A DNA stretch of 64,000 bases from Neobacillus novalis NBRC 102450 (GCF_001591805.1 NZ_BCVP01000032.1:1-64000); one strand, 5' to 3'; counted from the first letter of the stretch, positions 16,428 through 24,872 are shown. Numbers and translations: made by a program. Notes: generated by a model from the sequence alone, not told the origin.

Positions 16428-16727
16428 CTAGCTTTTCAATATTTCGATTAAATCCTCGTCCATGTAGCCATAATCATCAGGGATATCAAGGTTCCAGATT
16501 CTTTTACCATTTAACATGGATCCAAATTTAACTTGTAAGCGCCTGGCATGCTTTTTTTCTATGACAAAAATAAGGTCAGCCCAGCCAATATGACCATTCG
16601 TAACCTTAACCCGCGCCCCATCCTCCGTTCCCGCAGACCTGACATCATAGCCATTAAAATGGTGAAAAATCTTTTCTGCAGTCGGGCTTCGCCATTTATT
16701 TTTACTACAAATAAACAAGATTTTAAT
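16428..16727 (-). CDS. low-molecular-weight tyrosine-phosphatase-like protein (probable ATT start)
   Basis: A 99-residue protein beginning IKILFICSKNKWRSPTAEKIF, where C-x5-R-S is the P-loop of the LMW-PTP family (C-S-K-N-K-W-R-S), and ending with WNLDIPDDYGYMDEDLIEIL, which supplies the IPDDY acid segment. This short form is common in bacteria and its substrate is unknown. Family members start MKxLFIC; here the first codon of that alignment is ATT at 16727, placed 7 nt after AGGGGGG. The only other candidate, TTG at 16718, is 16 nt from the ribosome site. Confidence 0.78.
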   Translation of the reverse strand: MKILFICSKNKWRSPTAEKIFHHFNGYDVRSAGTEDGARVKVTNGHIGWADLIFVIEKKHARRLQVKFGSMLNGKRIWNLDIPDDYGYMDEDLIEILKS

Positions 16728-16874
16728 GGGATTTCCCCCCTAGAAATACGTTTTCTTGACTTTCTGATTGGATAAACAAAGAATGAATATCAGGGTAATT
16801 TTTTTACTGCTCCATATTTAACCTATTAAAATAACGATACCATATTTTTTAATTTATACGGGAGGAAATTTAAC

Positions 16875-17327
16875 ATGGCTGAACATGTTTTTCACTTAAA
16901 GGCTAACTGGCCGGGATTACGGAATGACGTCGGAGAGATTGAGGCTGGGAATTTAAAAACAAAGGTCTCCATCCCGCCGGAAATGGATGGTCCGGGTGTT
17001 GGTACCAATCCCGATGAAATGCTGCTAGGGGCGGCGGCAACCTGCTATATCATTACCCTTGCAGCGATGATGGAACGCAGCGGTCTGGAGAAAGTGGACT
17101 TAACAATGGAATCGGAAGGCATTGTTGATGTTACCAAGGGAGTAATTACCTATAAAAAGATTATCCACCGTCCTCGTATAGTCTTGAAACCTAGATCTTC
17201 TGAAAAAGAAGTTGAATTGGCTCGGCGGCTTGCCAAAAAAGCGGAGACATCCTGCATGATTAGCCGCGCTGTTCAAGGAAATGTGGAGATTGAACTGCAG
17301 GCGAAGGTAGAAGTGGCAACTGGATGA
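16875..17327 (+). CDS. OsmC-family peroxide-detoxifying protein
   Basis: A 150-residue OsmC/Ohr-like protein. The two redox cysteines are visible in LLGAAATCYIITLAAMMERSG and in KKAETSCMISRAVQGNVEIE, with TNPDEMLLG preceding the first. Proteins of this group reduce organic hydroperoxides using dithiols. This version is of the YhfA/SACOL1771 subtype rather than Ohr itself. Good ribosome site (GGGAGGAAATT). Followed by the hairpin array rather than a simple terminator. Confidence 0.85.
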   Translation: MAEHVFHLKANWPGLRNDVGEIEAGNLKTKVSIPPEMDGPGVGTNPDEMLLGAAATCYIITLAAMMERSGLEKVDLTMESEGIVDVTKGVITYKKIIHRPRIVLKPRSSEKEVELARRLAKKAETSCMISRAVQGNVEIELQAKVEVATG

Positions 17328-17352
17328 AATCATGGGGACTTTAGGAGATTCA

Positions 17353-17600
17353 TGAGGACAATTCGACTCAAGTTCGGCGAATTTTGTCCTCATGAACACC
17401 CCATGAGGACAGTTTTGGCTCTTTCTCGATAGTTTTGTCCTCATGAACGCCTCCTGAGGACATTTTCAGATTTTTCTCATTGAGTTTTGTCCTCATGAAC
17501 GGCCCATGCGGACAATTCCAGCCCATGTTCGGCGGATCTTGTCCTCATGAACGCCCCCTGAGGACAACTTTAGCTCTTGCTCGATGAGTTCCGTCCTCAT
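17353..17600. repeat. 52-bp-phased inverted-pair array, motif TGAGGACA/TGTCCTCA (5 units)
   Basis: TGAGGACA (or a one-base variant) occurs at 17353, 17404, 17455, 17507 and 17559; its inverse TGTCCTCA (last copy CGTCCTCA) at 17385, 17436, 17488, 17540 and 17592. Periods are 51-52 bp, and within a unit the arms lie 32-33 bp apart, with 19 bp to the next unit. Each unit can fold as a hairpin; the sequence between arms varies, while CATGAAC after the right arm is kept. It lies between the convergent osmC-like and fosB genes. Confidence 0.88.
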
Positions 17601-17641
17601 GAAAGCACGCTTTGATTGATATACCCCACTCTAGCTCTCTT

Positions 17642-18061
17642 TTATATATAAAAATCCATATGGCACTTTTCCTGCTTATAATAATCCAATCTATCCTTTA
17701 ATGTACCTGTATGAAACTCAAATTTATGACCATCAGGATCTGTGAAATAAATTGATCTTTTATCCCGTTCGTCCCTGAACCGCCCAGGCAAAATAGTGAC
17801 GTTCAACTGCTTAAGTTTCTCATACATTTTAAAAAAATCTGCTTCTTCGATAGTAAAAGCGATATGGGTATAGGACTGGTTTATTTCATTACGGGGGATG
17901 TCCTTTTCCAAATTAAGTGCAAGCCACAGTCCATTTAAATCAAAATAGGCCGTACTCTTGCCCTTCACCAACAGTTTCGCCTCAAAAACTTCTTGATAAA
18001 ATTCTATCGATTTATCCAAATCGGAAACGGAAAATAGCAAATGATTTATTCCTTTTATCAA
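17642..18061 (-). CDS. fosB: FosB metallothiol transferase
   Basis: Fosfomycin-resistance enzyme: adds bacillithiol (or cysteine) to the epoxide of fosfomycin using a divalent metal. 139 residues, as usual. It begins IKGINHLLFSVSDLDKSIEFY, with the first metal histidine in GINH; the second is in SYTHIAF and the glutamate in HKFEFHTGTLKDRL, and the ending HMDFY is typical. Downstream of the Clp_N-GNAT gene in the same direction with an 18-nt gap, so probably co-transcribed. Chromosomal fosB is normal for Bacilli. Confidence 0.93.
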   Translation of the reverse strand: MIKGINHLLFSVSDLDKSIEFYQEVFEAKLLVKGKSTAYFDLNGLWLALNLEKDIPRNEINQSYTHIAFTIEEADFFKMYEKLKQLNVTILPGRFRDERDKRSIYFTDPDGHKFEFHTGTLKDRLDYYKQEKCHMDFYI

Positions 18062-18079
18062 CTTATCCTCACCTTTTTT

Positions 18080-18922
18080 CTAAATAGAATTTCTCAAAGG
18101 AATGACCACTGCATTGCACGCCTTTTCATAGAACTCAATTGGTCCCGCTCCGCCGATAATGGCATATTCGTAGCCTATTTCCTTCATTTCCTGTAAACAA
18201 TAATGCAGCAGTGCAAAGCCGACACCCTTTGTTCTATTGGACATCGTAACCCCCATTGGACCAAAATAGCCTTTTTTCCGCTGGTACACATCAAACGTTG
18301 CAAAGCCAAGGATGTCTCCCTCCGTTCCGAGGGCTATGTAGATGGTTGGCTCGTCTAATTGAAGGCCGCCTTTAATCGTATCTGCCCAATCACTAGAAAA
18401 ATTTTGTGCTACAAAATGGACTAATTGCTGATATTCCCTTTTTTCCACTTTCCGAACGTGCGGAGAACTAATATTTGGAAATGTATAATCTCTTAGATGA
18501 GTAACCATATAACGTGCTGTTGTCCCAAGGGTTAACAGCATTTTTTTATCATCAGATGTTAGTAATCTATCAATCTCTTCATTAACAAGTAAAGCTTTGA
18601 GCAAATGCCCTTCGTTTAAAAAAACTTGTTTGTAACGATGCATATAATCGAATGCCGTTTCCATTACCCTTTGCAGCTCCATACTTATTGGAACCGTGAA
18701 AATAGGGTTCTCTACCTGTTGGCAGCTTGAGCTTGTATTAACAGCAGCTCTTAGACGATTCAAATCTACGTTACATCTTAATACGATTTCGCCAAATGCA
18801 CCGGTTTTTTCCTGCAAACAGCCCAGCAGCAAATGAACGGGAGTCAATACACTACTGTTCGTCTTTTCTAATTCTTTTTCTGCTGTTTTCATTATTCTTA
18901 TCATACGGTCAGTAAGTTTCAT
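18080..18922 (-). CDS. Clp_N domain fused to GNAT acetyltransferase
   Basis: A 280-residue protein of two parts. Residues 1-145 resemble the double Clp amino-terminal repeat used by ClpA/ClpC for substrate and adaptor binding (TDRMIRIMKTAEKELEKT, VLTPVHLLLGCLQEKTG; second repeat VFLNEGHLLKALLVNEE). Residues about 155-275 form a GNAT fold with PTIYIALGTEGDILGFATFDVY and MSNRTKGVGFALLHYCLQEMKEIGY as the acetyl-CoA site. No ATPase is present. The combination implies acetylation of proteins recognised by the Clp_N module (inference). It sits 21 nt downstream of the 119-residue membrane protein gene and upstream of fosB. Confidence 0.8.
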   Translation of the reverse strand: MKLTDRMIRIMKTAEKELEKTNSSVLTPVHLLLGCLQEKTGAFGEIVLRCNVDLNRLRAAVNTSSSCQQVENPIFTVPISMELQRVMETAFDYMHRYKQVFLNEGHLLKALLVNEEIDRLLTSDDKKMLLTLGTTARYMVTHLRDYTFPNISSPHVRKVEKREYQQLVHFVAQNFSSDWADTIKGGLQLDEPTIYIALGTEGDILGFATFDVYQRKKGYFGPMGVTMSNRTKGVGFALLHYCLQEMKEIGYEYAIIGGAGPIEFYEKACNAVVIPLRNSI

Positions 18923-18943
18923 ATTCTTTTACTCAGCCCTTCA

Positions 18944-19303
18944 TCACTTACTGTATTCAGTATGCTGCTCGGCATTCTGTTGAGCCCAAAGCAACAGCTT
19001 TGTTTTTTCAAAATATACCGTTCTATCCACTGTTATATATGGCAGCATCATACCCTCGTAAACACCGGAAGTTTCTAAAGCTTTTTTTTCATTAGAAATA
19101 ATCATTTGGATTTCTTCTGCTGGTAACCCGAGGAATTTTGATGCACCGTCTAAATCAATCAAGACACCGCTTTCCGCTGTGTTTTTACTTTTTGGCTCGG
19201 CTGAGGAAGCGGATAGAGGCTTAGAAGCGATAAGATAACAGCCAATAATGATTCCTAAAGAGATAATTAAGGATGGGACCCAAAGTTTATTCAAAAATTT
19301 CAT
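18944..19303 (-). CDS. membrane-anchored protein with excisionase-like HTH
   Basis: A 119-residue protein: one N-terminal hydrophobic segment (LWVPSLIISLGIIIGCYLIA, with a cysteine at the lipobox-like position), a Ser/Lys linker, then a helical domain GVLIDLDGASKFLGLPAEEIQMIISNEK that looks like the helix-turn-helix of excisionase/MerR-type domains, ending with VDRTVYFEKTKLLLWAQQN. Since the domain would lie outside the cell it is unlikely to bind DNA. I do not recognise a function. Overlaps nothing; 12 nt after the VanW remnant. Confidence 0.6.
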   Translation of the reverse strand: MKFLNKLWVPSLIISLGIIIGCYLIASKPLSASSAEPKSKNTAESGVLIDLDGASKFLGLPAEEIQMIISNEKKALETSGVYEGMMLPYITVDRTVYFEKTKLLLWAQQNAEQHTEYSK

Positions 19304-19315
19304 CCTCCAATATTT

Positions 19316-19795
19316 TCAAGAATTTCCGTCAGGCAAAAACGGCTCGTACATCATAATCGCATTGTTTTCAGTAATATATTCATCAGCGAACAATTCCTGA
19401 TTTAAGTTATATACCTTGCGATGACTCTTGTTATGTCTTGCATAACCTCCCCAATATTCCTGAGTCATCAAGTGTTCTTTTTCATAAACCTCGTAGGTTC
19501 TTGTCCAATAGGAAAAAGTCTCCCCCGGTTTGAGGATGATCCCATTTAACGACTTAACAGCAATTGTTAAGTTCTTGACTTTATTATGCTGCAGCCACAT
19601 AACGACATCCTTCAATTGTCGCAGTAACACGGTTTTGTGGGTAAAAATGATGTGTTTTAATTTTGCAGTTTCTTTTTGTTTTGCATAGCTTTTTCCGTCC
19701 GTGTACCACTCCCAATATCGTTTCAGGCGATAATATTTTGTTCCCAAATAAATCCTCAGCTGACTACGTTTGATTGGCTGCTTGATTGGCATCAT
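19316..19795 (-). pseudogene. VanW-family gene with internal in-frame deletion
   Basis: The 159-residue frame starts like VanW-family proteins (NLTIAVKSLNGIILKPGETFSYW, the FSFW/FSYW signature) and then jumps straight to the family's C-terminal part (YEVYEKEHLMTQEYW, RKVYNLNQELFADEYITENNAIMMYEPF). The central region carrying the GGGLCQLSN motif is missing, so roughly 100 residues appear to have been lost in frame at about residue 100. Either the gene is decaying or a short form is kept. The start at 19795 (ATGATG) follows a GCGGGG site; the longer open frame to 20026 overlaps the next gene and a terminator and is not real. Confidence 0.65.
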
Positions 19796-19879
19796 GTCAA
19801 TCCCCGCTCTCTTTTCTATAACTATCTTAATTTTATGATAAATATAACAAATTTTGTATTTAATTTTTCTTGAAAAAGA

Positions 19880-19918
19880 AAAAAATGGCGCAATTCTAAA
19901 TGAATCACGCCATTTTTT
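19880..19918. terminator. terminator after yueI
   Basis: AAAAAATGGCG and CGCCATTTTTT arms with a loop of about 16 nt, A and T runs on both sides. It ends yueI on the minus strand. Confidence 0.8.
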
Positions 19919-19925
19919 CTGAGTT

Positions 19926-20357
19926 TTACCGTTTGAAGATTTTCGAAAACAAACCTTTTTTAACTTTAGATTTTTCTGGGATAGGATCGTTTTTTGAGAT
20001 AAAGATTTCTTCTTTATCAATCGCATGACTCATTGCTAAAACTAACCCAATTTCCGTGTCGTGCTCCTTGTTGGTGACAATCGTATGCTCAACCTTATTT
20101 TTAGTAGCCAATTTAACATATTTCGATAAATCGGCATAGTTCATGTTTCCATTGAGTAGAAGCTGTGCCCCAGGGTATTTCTTCATTGACTGCTTAATTT
20201 GCGGATAAACTTCGGTCTCTGCCACCTGTCTTTTGTAGAGGGCAACAATGATCCGTTCTCTTATCGTTCCTAAGTATTTTCGCCGCTCATCCGGTTTTGT
20301 TTGCAAGGGGCCATAAATGCCTTGCTGTAAGACCTCGTCAACGGTTGGCTTTTTCAA
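19926..20357 (-). CDS. yueI: YueI-family protein (DUF1694)
   Basis: A 143-residue soluble protein beginning VDEVLQQGIYGPLQTKPDERRKYLGTIRERIIVAL, which is the hallmark of the YueI family, and continuing with LLLNGNMNYADLSKYVKLA. Function unknown; the fold is of the L7Ae-like type in predicted relatives. A TTG at 20357 is the likely start, with TGGAG 9 nt upstream; the in-frame ATG at 20372 overlaps that ribosome site. Its own terminator follows. Confidence 0.8.
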   Translation of the reverse strand: MKKPTVDEVLQQGIYGPLQTKPDERRKYLGTIRERIIVALYKRQVAETEVYPQIKQSMKKYPGAQLLLNGNMNYADLSKYVKLATKNKVEHTIVTNKEHDTEIGLVLAMSHAIDKEEIFISKNDPIPEKSKVKKGLFSKIFKR

Positions 20358-20468
20358 ACAAATCAACTCCATATAAAGACTATTATTATGTATGATGATA
20401 CCTCAAAATATGTTCCTTTCCAAAATTAAGCTATAAATGCAGCATTTTGGCTCGGGGAAATGCTTAAT

Positions 20469-20500
20469 CGAGAGTAAACTCCGCCTATCCGAGAGTAAAA
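20469..20500. repeat. two-unit 21-bp-phased motif CGAGAGTAAA
   Basis: CGAGAGTAAA at 20469 and 20490, exactly 21 bp apart, in the gap between yueI and aceA. It is the smallest member of the phased arrays in this window and would be ignored if alone. Confidence 0.5.
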
Positions 20501-20532
20501 TCATCATGCCCCACTAGCTACATCACCTAAAC

Positions 20533-20564
20533 TAAAAAATCCTCCCCTCCAATTGGAGAGAAGG
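20533..20564 (-). terminator. terminator of aceA
   Basis: On the minus strand CCTTCTCTCC pairs with GGAGGGGAGG (two GU pairs) around AATT, followed by six T. Located 12 nt after the aceA stop. Confidence 0.75.
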
Positions 20565-20575
20565 ACCACACAACA

Positions 20576-21865
20576 TTATTTTTGAGTGGAACCCGTGAAT
20601 TGCGCCTCTTCAGTAGACCCCTTCAAAGCCGTTGTTGATGAGGTTCCGCCGGTAATCACCATTGATACTTGGTCAAAGTAGCCTGTTCCTACCTCACGTT
20701 GGTGGCGTGTGGCGGTGTAGCCGTATTGCTCGCTGTCGAATTCGGCTTGCTGCAATTCGGAATAGGCTGCCATGCCGCGTTCTTTGTAGCCGCGGGCAAG
20801 CTCGAACATGCCGTGGTTTAGTGCATGGAAGCCGGCAAGGGTCACGAATTGGAACTTGTAGCCCATTTTTCCAAGCTCCTCTTGGAATTTCGCAATCGTT
20901 TCTTCGTCAAGCTTCTTCTTCCAATTGAAGGAAGGGGAACAGTTGTAAGCTAACAATTTGCCAGGGAACTGCTCATGGATGGCTTCAGCAAATTGTCTTG
21001 CTTCGTCAATATTCGGCTCGGAAGTTTCACACCAAATGAGATCGGCATACGGGGCATAGGCCAAACCACGCGCAATTGCTTGTTCAATCCCTGCCTTAAC
21101 CCGGAAGAATCCTTCGCCAGTCCGCTCGCCGGTAATGAACGGAGCATCATTCATATCGATATCACTTGTAATTAAATCAGCAGCGTTGGCGTCAGTACGG
21201 GCAACTAATACGGTTGGAACGCCCATTACATCAGCAGCTAACCGTGCCGCAATCAAGTTACGAACCGCTGTTTGTGTCGGCAGCAATACTTTACCGCCTA
21301 AGTGACCGCACTTTTTCTCTGAAGAAAGCTGGTCTTCAAAGTGGACGCCTGAGGCACCTGCTTCAATCATGCCCTTCATCAATTCGAAACAGTTTAACTG
21401 TCCGCCAAAGCCTGCCTCGGCATCGGCAACAATCGGAGCGAACCAATCAATCGAATCGTCACCTTCGGAATGGGTGATTTGGTCTGCGCGCTGAAGTGCC
21501 TGGTTAATTCGTTTGACCACGCTTGGCACGCTGTTTGCCGGGTACAAGCTTTGGTCTGGATACATATGTCCGGAAAGGTTGGCATCGGCAGCTACCTGCC
21601 AGCCGCTTAAGTATATGGCTTTTAGCCCAGCTTTTACCTGCTGCACTGCTTGATTTCCTGTTAAGGCACCAAGGGCATTAATATAGTCTTCTTCATTTAA
21701 CAGTTTCCATAGCTTTTCAGCGCCTTTAAGAGCCAAAGTATGTTCGATATCAATCGAACCGCGCAGCTTTATAACATCCTCGGCCGTGTACGGTCTTGTA
21801 ATCCCCTGCCAACGCTTATCTAATTCCCAGCTCTCCTGCAACCCAGCTACTCTTGAATCAGTCAT
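20576..21865 (-). CDS. aceA: isocitrate lyase
   Basis: Cleaves isocitrate to succinate and glyoxylate, the first step of the glyoxylate shunt used for growth on acetate or fatty acids. 429 residues. The catalytic KKCGH loop is present (SSEKKCGHLGGKVLLPTQ), as are PIVADAEAGFGG and VLVARTDANAADLITSD for magnesium and substrate binding, and WCETSEPNIDEARQFA. The ATG at 21865 has AGGAGGAG upstream; the longer frame adds an unsupported 14 residues. It is 56 nt downstream of aceB. Confidence 0.96.
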   Translation of the reverse strand: MTDSRVAGLQESWELDKRWQGITRPYTAEDVIKLRGSIDIEHTLALKGAEKLWKLLNEEDYINALGALTGNQAVQQVKAGLKAIYLSGWQVAADANLSGHMYPDQSLYPANSVPSVVKRINQALQRADQITHSEGDDSIDWFAPIVADAEAGFGGQLNCFELMKGMIEAGASGVHFEDQLSSEKKCGHLGGKVLLPTQTAVRNLIAARLAADVMGVPTVLVARTDANAADLITSDIDMNDAPFITGERTGEGFFRVKAGIEQAIARGLAYAPYADLIWCETSEPNIDEARQFAEAIHEQFPGKLLAYNCSPSFNWKKKLDEETIAKFQEELGKMGYKFQFVTLAGFHALNHGMFELARGYKERGMAAYSELQQAEFDSEQYGYTATRHQREVGTGYFDQVSMVITGGTSSTTALKGSTEEAQFTGSTQK

Positions 21866-21921
21866 TTTAAAAACTCCTCCTATCAATCTATTAGAATATT
21901 TTTTCAAAAAATTAACGCTCT

Positions 21922-23514
21922 TTATAACTGCTCATATCCAGGCAATGTTAAGAAATCAACAAACTCATCATTTAAAATTAAGCGGTCAAATAGGCGAATC
22001 GCTTCATCAAACCGGCCATTCTCAAAGTTTTGGAAGCCGATTTCCTGCTTGATTCTTTCCAATTCCTCGCCTTTAAATTGCTCATACATTTCGATTGTTA
22101 CTTTCCTGCCGTCATCTAGAACCCCTTTTGGATGGCGAATCCACTGCCAGAGCTGTGCCCGTGAAATTTCAGCCGTTGCCGCGTCCTCCATTAAGTTATA
22201 GATAGGCGCTGCCCCTCTTCCACAAAGCCAGGAAGCGACATATTGAATGCCGACATTGATATTCGTGCGGACACCTACTTCTGTAATTGTTCCGCTAGGT
22301 ACCTCAAGTAAGTCTTGCGCTGTAATCGTTATTTTCTGCTGTTTTGCCGTGTGGATTTGGTTTGGCGTTGGCATTTCGCAATTGAATGCTTCCATTGCTA
22401 CTGGGACAAGTCCTGGGTGCGCTACCCATGTACCGTCATGACCGTCGCGTGCTTCCCGCTCTTTATCAGCACGGACTTTTGCGAAAGCCTCTTCATTTGC
22501 CTCCGGGTTATTTTTCACCGGAATTTGTGCAGCCATTCCACCCATTGCCGGTGCTTTACGGCGATGGCAGGTTTGAATCGTCAGCAGCGAATAGGAGCGC
22601 ATAAACGGCGAAGTCATCGTGACTTGAGCGCGATCCGGCAAAAAGACATCGCCTTGACTACGCAGTTTTTTAATGAAGCTGAAAATATAATCCCATCTGC
22701 CACAGTTTAAGCCGGCGGAATGCTCCTTTAATTCATAAAGGATTTCATCCATTTCAAATGCAGCCATGATGGTTTCGATTAATACCGTTGCTTTGATGGA
22801 CCCTTGAGCAACCCCGAGCTTTTCCTGTGCAAAAACAAATACATCATTCCAAAGCCGTGCTTCTAAATGGCTCTCAAGCTTTGGCAGGTAAAAATAAGGA
22901 CCTGAACCTTTAGCAAGCAGCGCCTTTACATTGTGAAAAAAGTACATGCCGAAGTCGAAAAAGCTTCCTGAGATAGGCTTGCCATCTAAAAGCACATGTT
23001 TTTCTTCCAGATGCAATCCACGTGGTCTTGGAATCAGCACCGCTGTTTCTTCCTTTAACACGTATTTCTTTCCATTTTGGTTTTCAAAACTAATCGTCCG
23101 TTTCACTGCATCTCGTAAGTTGATTTGTCCTTCGATAGCATTTTCCCATGTTGGTGAAGTGGCATCTTCAAAATCAGCCATAAACAATTTCGCCCCGGAA
23201 TTCAAGGCATTAATGACCATTTTACGGTCAGTCGGGCCGGTAATTTCTACGCGGCGATCTTGGAGGTCTTTTGGCAGCGGTGCAATTGTCCATTCCCCAG
23301 TGCGAATATGCTTTGTTTCAGAAAGGAAATCTGGCAGTTTGCCGTTATCAATTTCTTGTTGGCGTTTTTGTCTGGACTGTAACAGTTCCACTCTTCTTGC
23401 ACCGAACCTTTGCTCTAACTCCTCAATAAAATTCAAAGCCTCCGGAGTTAAGATTTCATCATACTGGGCTTTCATTGCCCCAACCACTTCAATACCAGTC
23501 GTTCGCGTCGACAT
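21922..23514 (-). CDS. aceB: malate synthase
   Basis: Condenses glyoxylate with acetyl-CoA to malate, completing the glyoxylate shunt with aceA next to it. 530 residues, malate synthase A type. Key segments are MVINALNSGAKLFMADFEDATSPTW with the substrate-site residues, RPRGLHLEEKHV, YFYLPKLESHLEARLWNDVF and the C-terminal AEISRAQLWQWIRHPKG. Start at 23514 after AGAGGTGATC. Promoter-like TATAAT lies near 23560 on the minus strand. B. subtilis 168 lacks this pathway, so its presence separates the organism from that species. Confidence 0.95.
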   Translation of the reverse strand: MSTRTTGIEVVGAMKAQYDEILTPEALNFIEELEQRFGARRVELLQSRQKRQQEIDNGKLPDFLSETKHIRTGEWTIAPLPKDLQDRRVEITGPTDRKMVINALNSGAKLFMADFEDATSPTWENAIEGQINLRDAVKRTISFENQNGKKYVLKEETAVLIPRPRGLHLEEKHVLLDGKPISGSFFDFGMYFFHNVKALLAKGSGPYFYLPKLESHLEARLWNDVFVFAQEKLGVAQGSIKATVLIETIMAAFEMDEILYELKEHSAGLNCGRWDYIFSFIKKLRSQGDVFLPDRAQVTMTSPFMRSYSLLTIQTCHRRKAPAMGGMAAQIPVKNNPEANEEAFAKVRADKEREARDGHDGTWVAHPGLVPVAMEAFNCEMPTPNQIHTAKQQKITITAQDLLEVPSGTITEVGVRTNINVGIQYVASWLCGRGAAPIYNLMEDAATAEISRAQLWQWIRHPKGVLDDGRKVTIEMYEQFKGEELERIKQEIGFQNFENGRFDEAIRLFDRLILNDEFVDFLTLPGYEQL

Positions 23515-23617
23515 GAACTTGATCACCTCTTTGTTATAATACAGTAACTATCTACGTTTTGTATTATATAACACAATTTTTAAAAACGGAACTACTTTTC
23601 TGAAAATTTTAAAGAAA

Positions 23618-23703
23618 TAGGTAAAATTACCCTGTTGTGATTTTATGAAACTAATAAAATAGTTGATATATCTGATTTTGTATAAGTTAGGTATTATTAC
23701 CTA
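23618..23703. promoter_or_regulatory. two related dyads between divergent aceB and GNAT gene
   Basis: GGTAAAATTACC at 23620-23631 and GGTATTATTACC at 23690-23701, the latter within the longer dyad TAGGTATTATTACCTA. They are exactly 70 bp apart in the 210-bp divergent promoter region. Two such similar dyads suggest one regulator controlling both genes (inference). No known consensus recognised. Confidence 0.45.
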
Positions 23704-23725
23704 TCTGCTGTTGGGAGGGACTTGA

Positions 23726-24199
23726 GTGTTGCTTTATCTTAAGGAAATGGATGAAATTAATGCAGAGAAGATATTAAGTTGGAAGTACGAGGCACCTTAT
23801 GATTTTTATAATAATGAGTGTAGTATTGAAGCCGTATGGGAAATGCTGAATCACTCCTACACAGCAATCTTGGATAATCAAGATGAGGTATTTGGATTTT
23901 TCTGCATCGGAGACTCGGCACAGGTACCGATTGGGGCTGATTTTGGAGCCTATCCTCAAGGTTACATTGATATTGGGATTGGAATGAACCCAAAGTTTAC
24001 CGGTCAGGGAAAGGGGCTTTCATTTTTTAAATTTATTCTTCGGCAAATTTACGAGGTGCACGGTGTTGTGCCGGTCCGACTTACCGTGGCAACATTTAAT
24101 ACCCGGGCTATCCATCTTTATGAAAAACTTGGGTTTGTGAAGGAAAAGGAGTTCTGTCGCGGGGATATTAAATTTATGACGATGGTTAAAGGAGCTTAG
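23726..24199 (+). CDS. GNAT-family acetyltransferase
   Basis: A 157-residue acetyltransferase. IDIGIGMNPKFTGQGKGLSFFKFILRQIYEV is the acetyl-CoA pyrophosphate-binding segment (Q-G-K-G) and VRLTVATFNTRAIHLYEKLGFV the usual C-terminal motif. Start is GTG at 23726 after GGGAGGGA (5 nt), or TTG at 23729. Acceptor unknown. Divergent from aceB across a region with two related dyads. Confidence 0.8.
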   Translation: MLLYLKEMDEINAEKILSWKYEAPYDFYNNECSIEAVWEMLNHSYTAILDNQDEVFGFFCIGDSAQVPIGADFGAYPQGYIDIGIGMNPKFTGQGKGLSFFKFILRQIYEVHGVVPVRLTVATFNTRAIHLYEKLGFVKEKEFCRGDIKFMTMVKGA

Positions 24200-24251
24200 T
24201 TCCTATAACCATTTGACTGCACCCAAAATGTCATTATGTCCTATTACTAAT

Positions 24252-24872
24252 TCAAAAAGTCAATTCTTGATATAACCGCCGAAAATCTCCCTCTCGGTCG
24301 TTGCTGTTTAAAAATTCATCACTAGCAATTGCTGTTAACAGTCTGCTTTTTAAAGCGGTATCTGCCACTTCCTTAATAATCCACTTTCGCTTCTCAAAAA
24401 GAAAATCGAGGTAGTCTTCGTACGTCACATCAAACTGCCGCACCAACTGCCCTCGGATTTTCTTGGCAAGGGTTGGACTCGCACCGCCGGTTGAAACGGC
24501 GATTGACAAACGACCGCGATGAAATACCGATGGAAGATGAAAATCAGATTCCTCTGGGTCATCGACTACCATAACGAGCTGGTGAGGTTCTGCTGAATCT
24601 TTTATCGACAAGTTAAGAACCTTATCGTTTGTTGCTGCAAAGACCATAAACGCACCCTGCAGATCCCTATTAGAAAACTGCCGCTGCACCCATTCAATTT
24701 TCCCAGCATGAAAGAGCCCTCGTAATTCTTCCGTTGCCTCCGGGCTGATCACTACTAAACGAGCTCCCGTGCCAAGTAAACCACTTATCTTTCGGTCGGC
24801 CACCTTGCCGCCGCCAACAACTACTACTCGTTTGCCTTCAAGCCGTAACATAATCGGATAATTTGAACTCAT
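24252..24872 (-). CDS. sirC: precorrin-2 dehydrogenase (siroheme branch)
   Basis: NAD-dependent oxidation of precorrin-2 to sirohydrochlorin, second step of siroheme synthesis. 206 residues; the N-terminal Rossmann motif RVVVVGGGKVADRKISGLL and VFAATNDKVLN are as in CysG-N / YlnF. VSTGGASPTLAKKIRGQL follows in the dimerisation region. It overlaps sirB by 35 nt and its ATG at 24872 has GGAGG 6 nt upstream. Last gene of the nitrite-siroheme group. Confidence 0.93.
   Translation of the reverse strand: MSSNYPIMLRLEGKRVVVVGGGKVADRKISGLLGTGARLVVISPEATEELRGLFHAGKIEWVQRQFSNRDLQGAFMVFAATNDKVLNLSIKDSAEPHQLVMVVDDPEESDFHLPSVFHRGRLSIAVSTGGASPTLAKKIRGQLVRQFDVTYEDYLDFLFEKRKWIIKEVADTALKSRLLTAIASDEFLNSNDREGDFRRLYQELTF

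Noticed and set aside
17353..17600. CRISPR-like array
   Set aside because: Repeats are only 8-16 bp with inverted arms, unit length is 52, and no cas genes are present.
19796..20026. N-terminal extension of the VanW frame
   Set aside because: It runs through the yueI terminator and into yueI and is low-complexity basic sequence.
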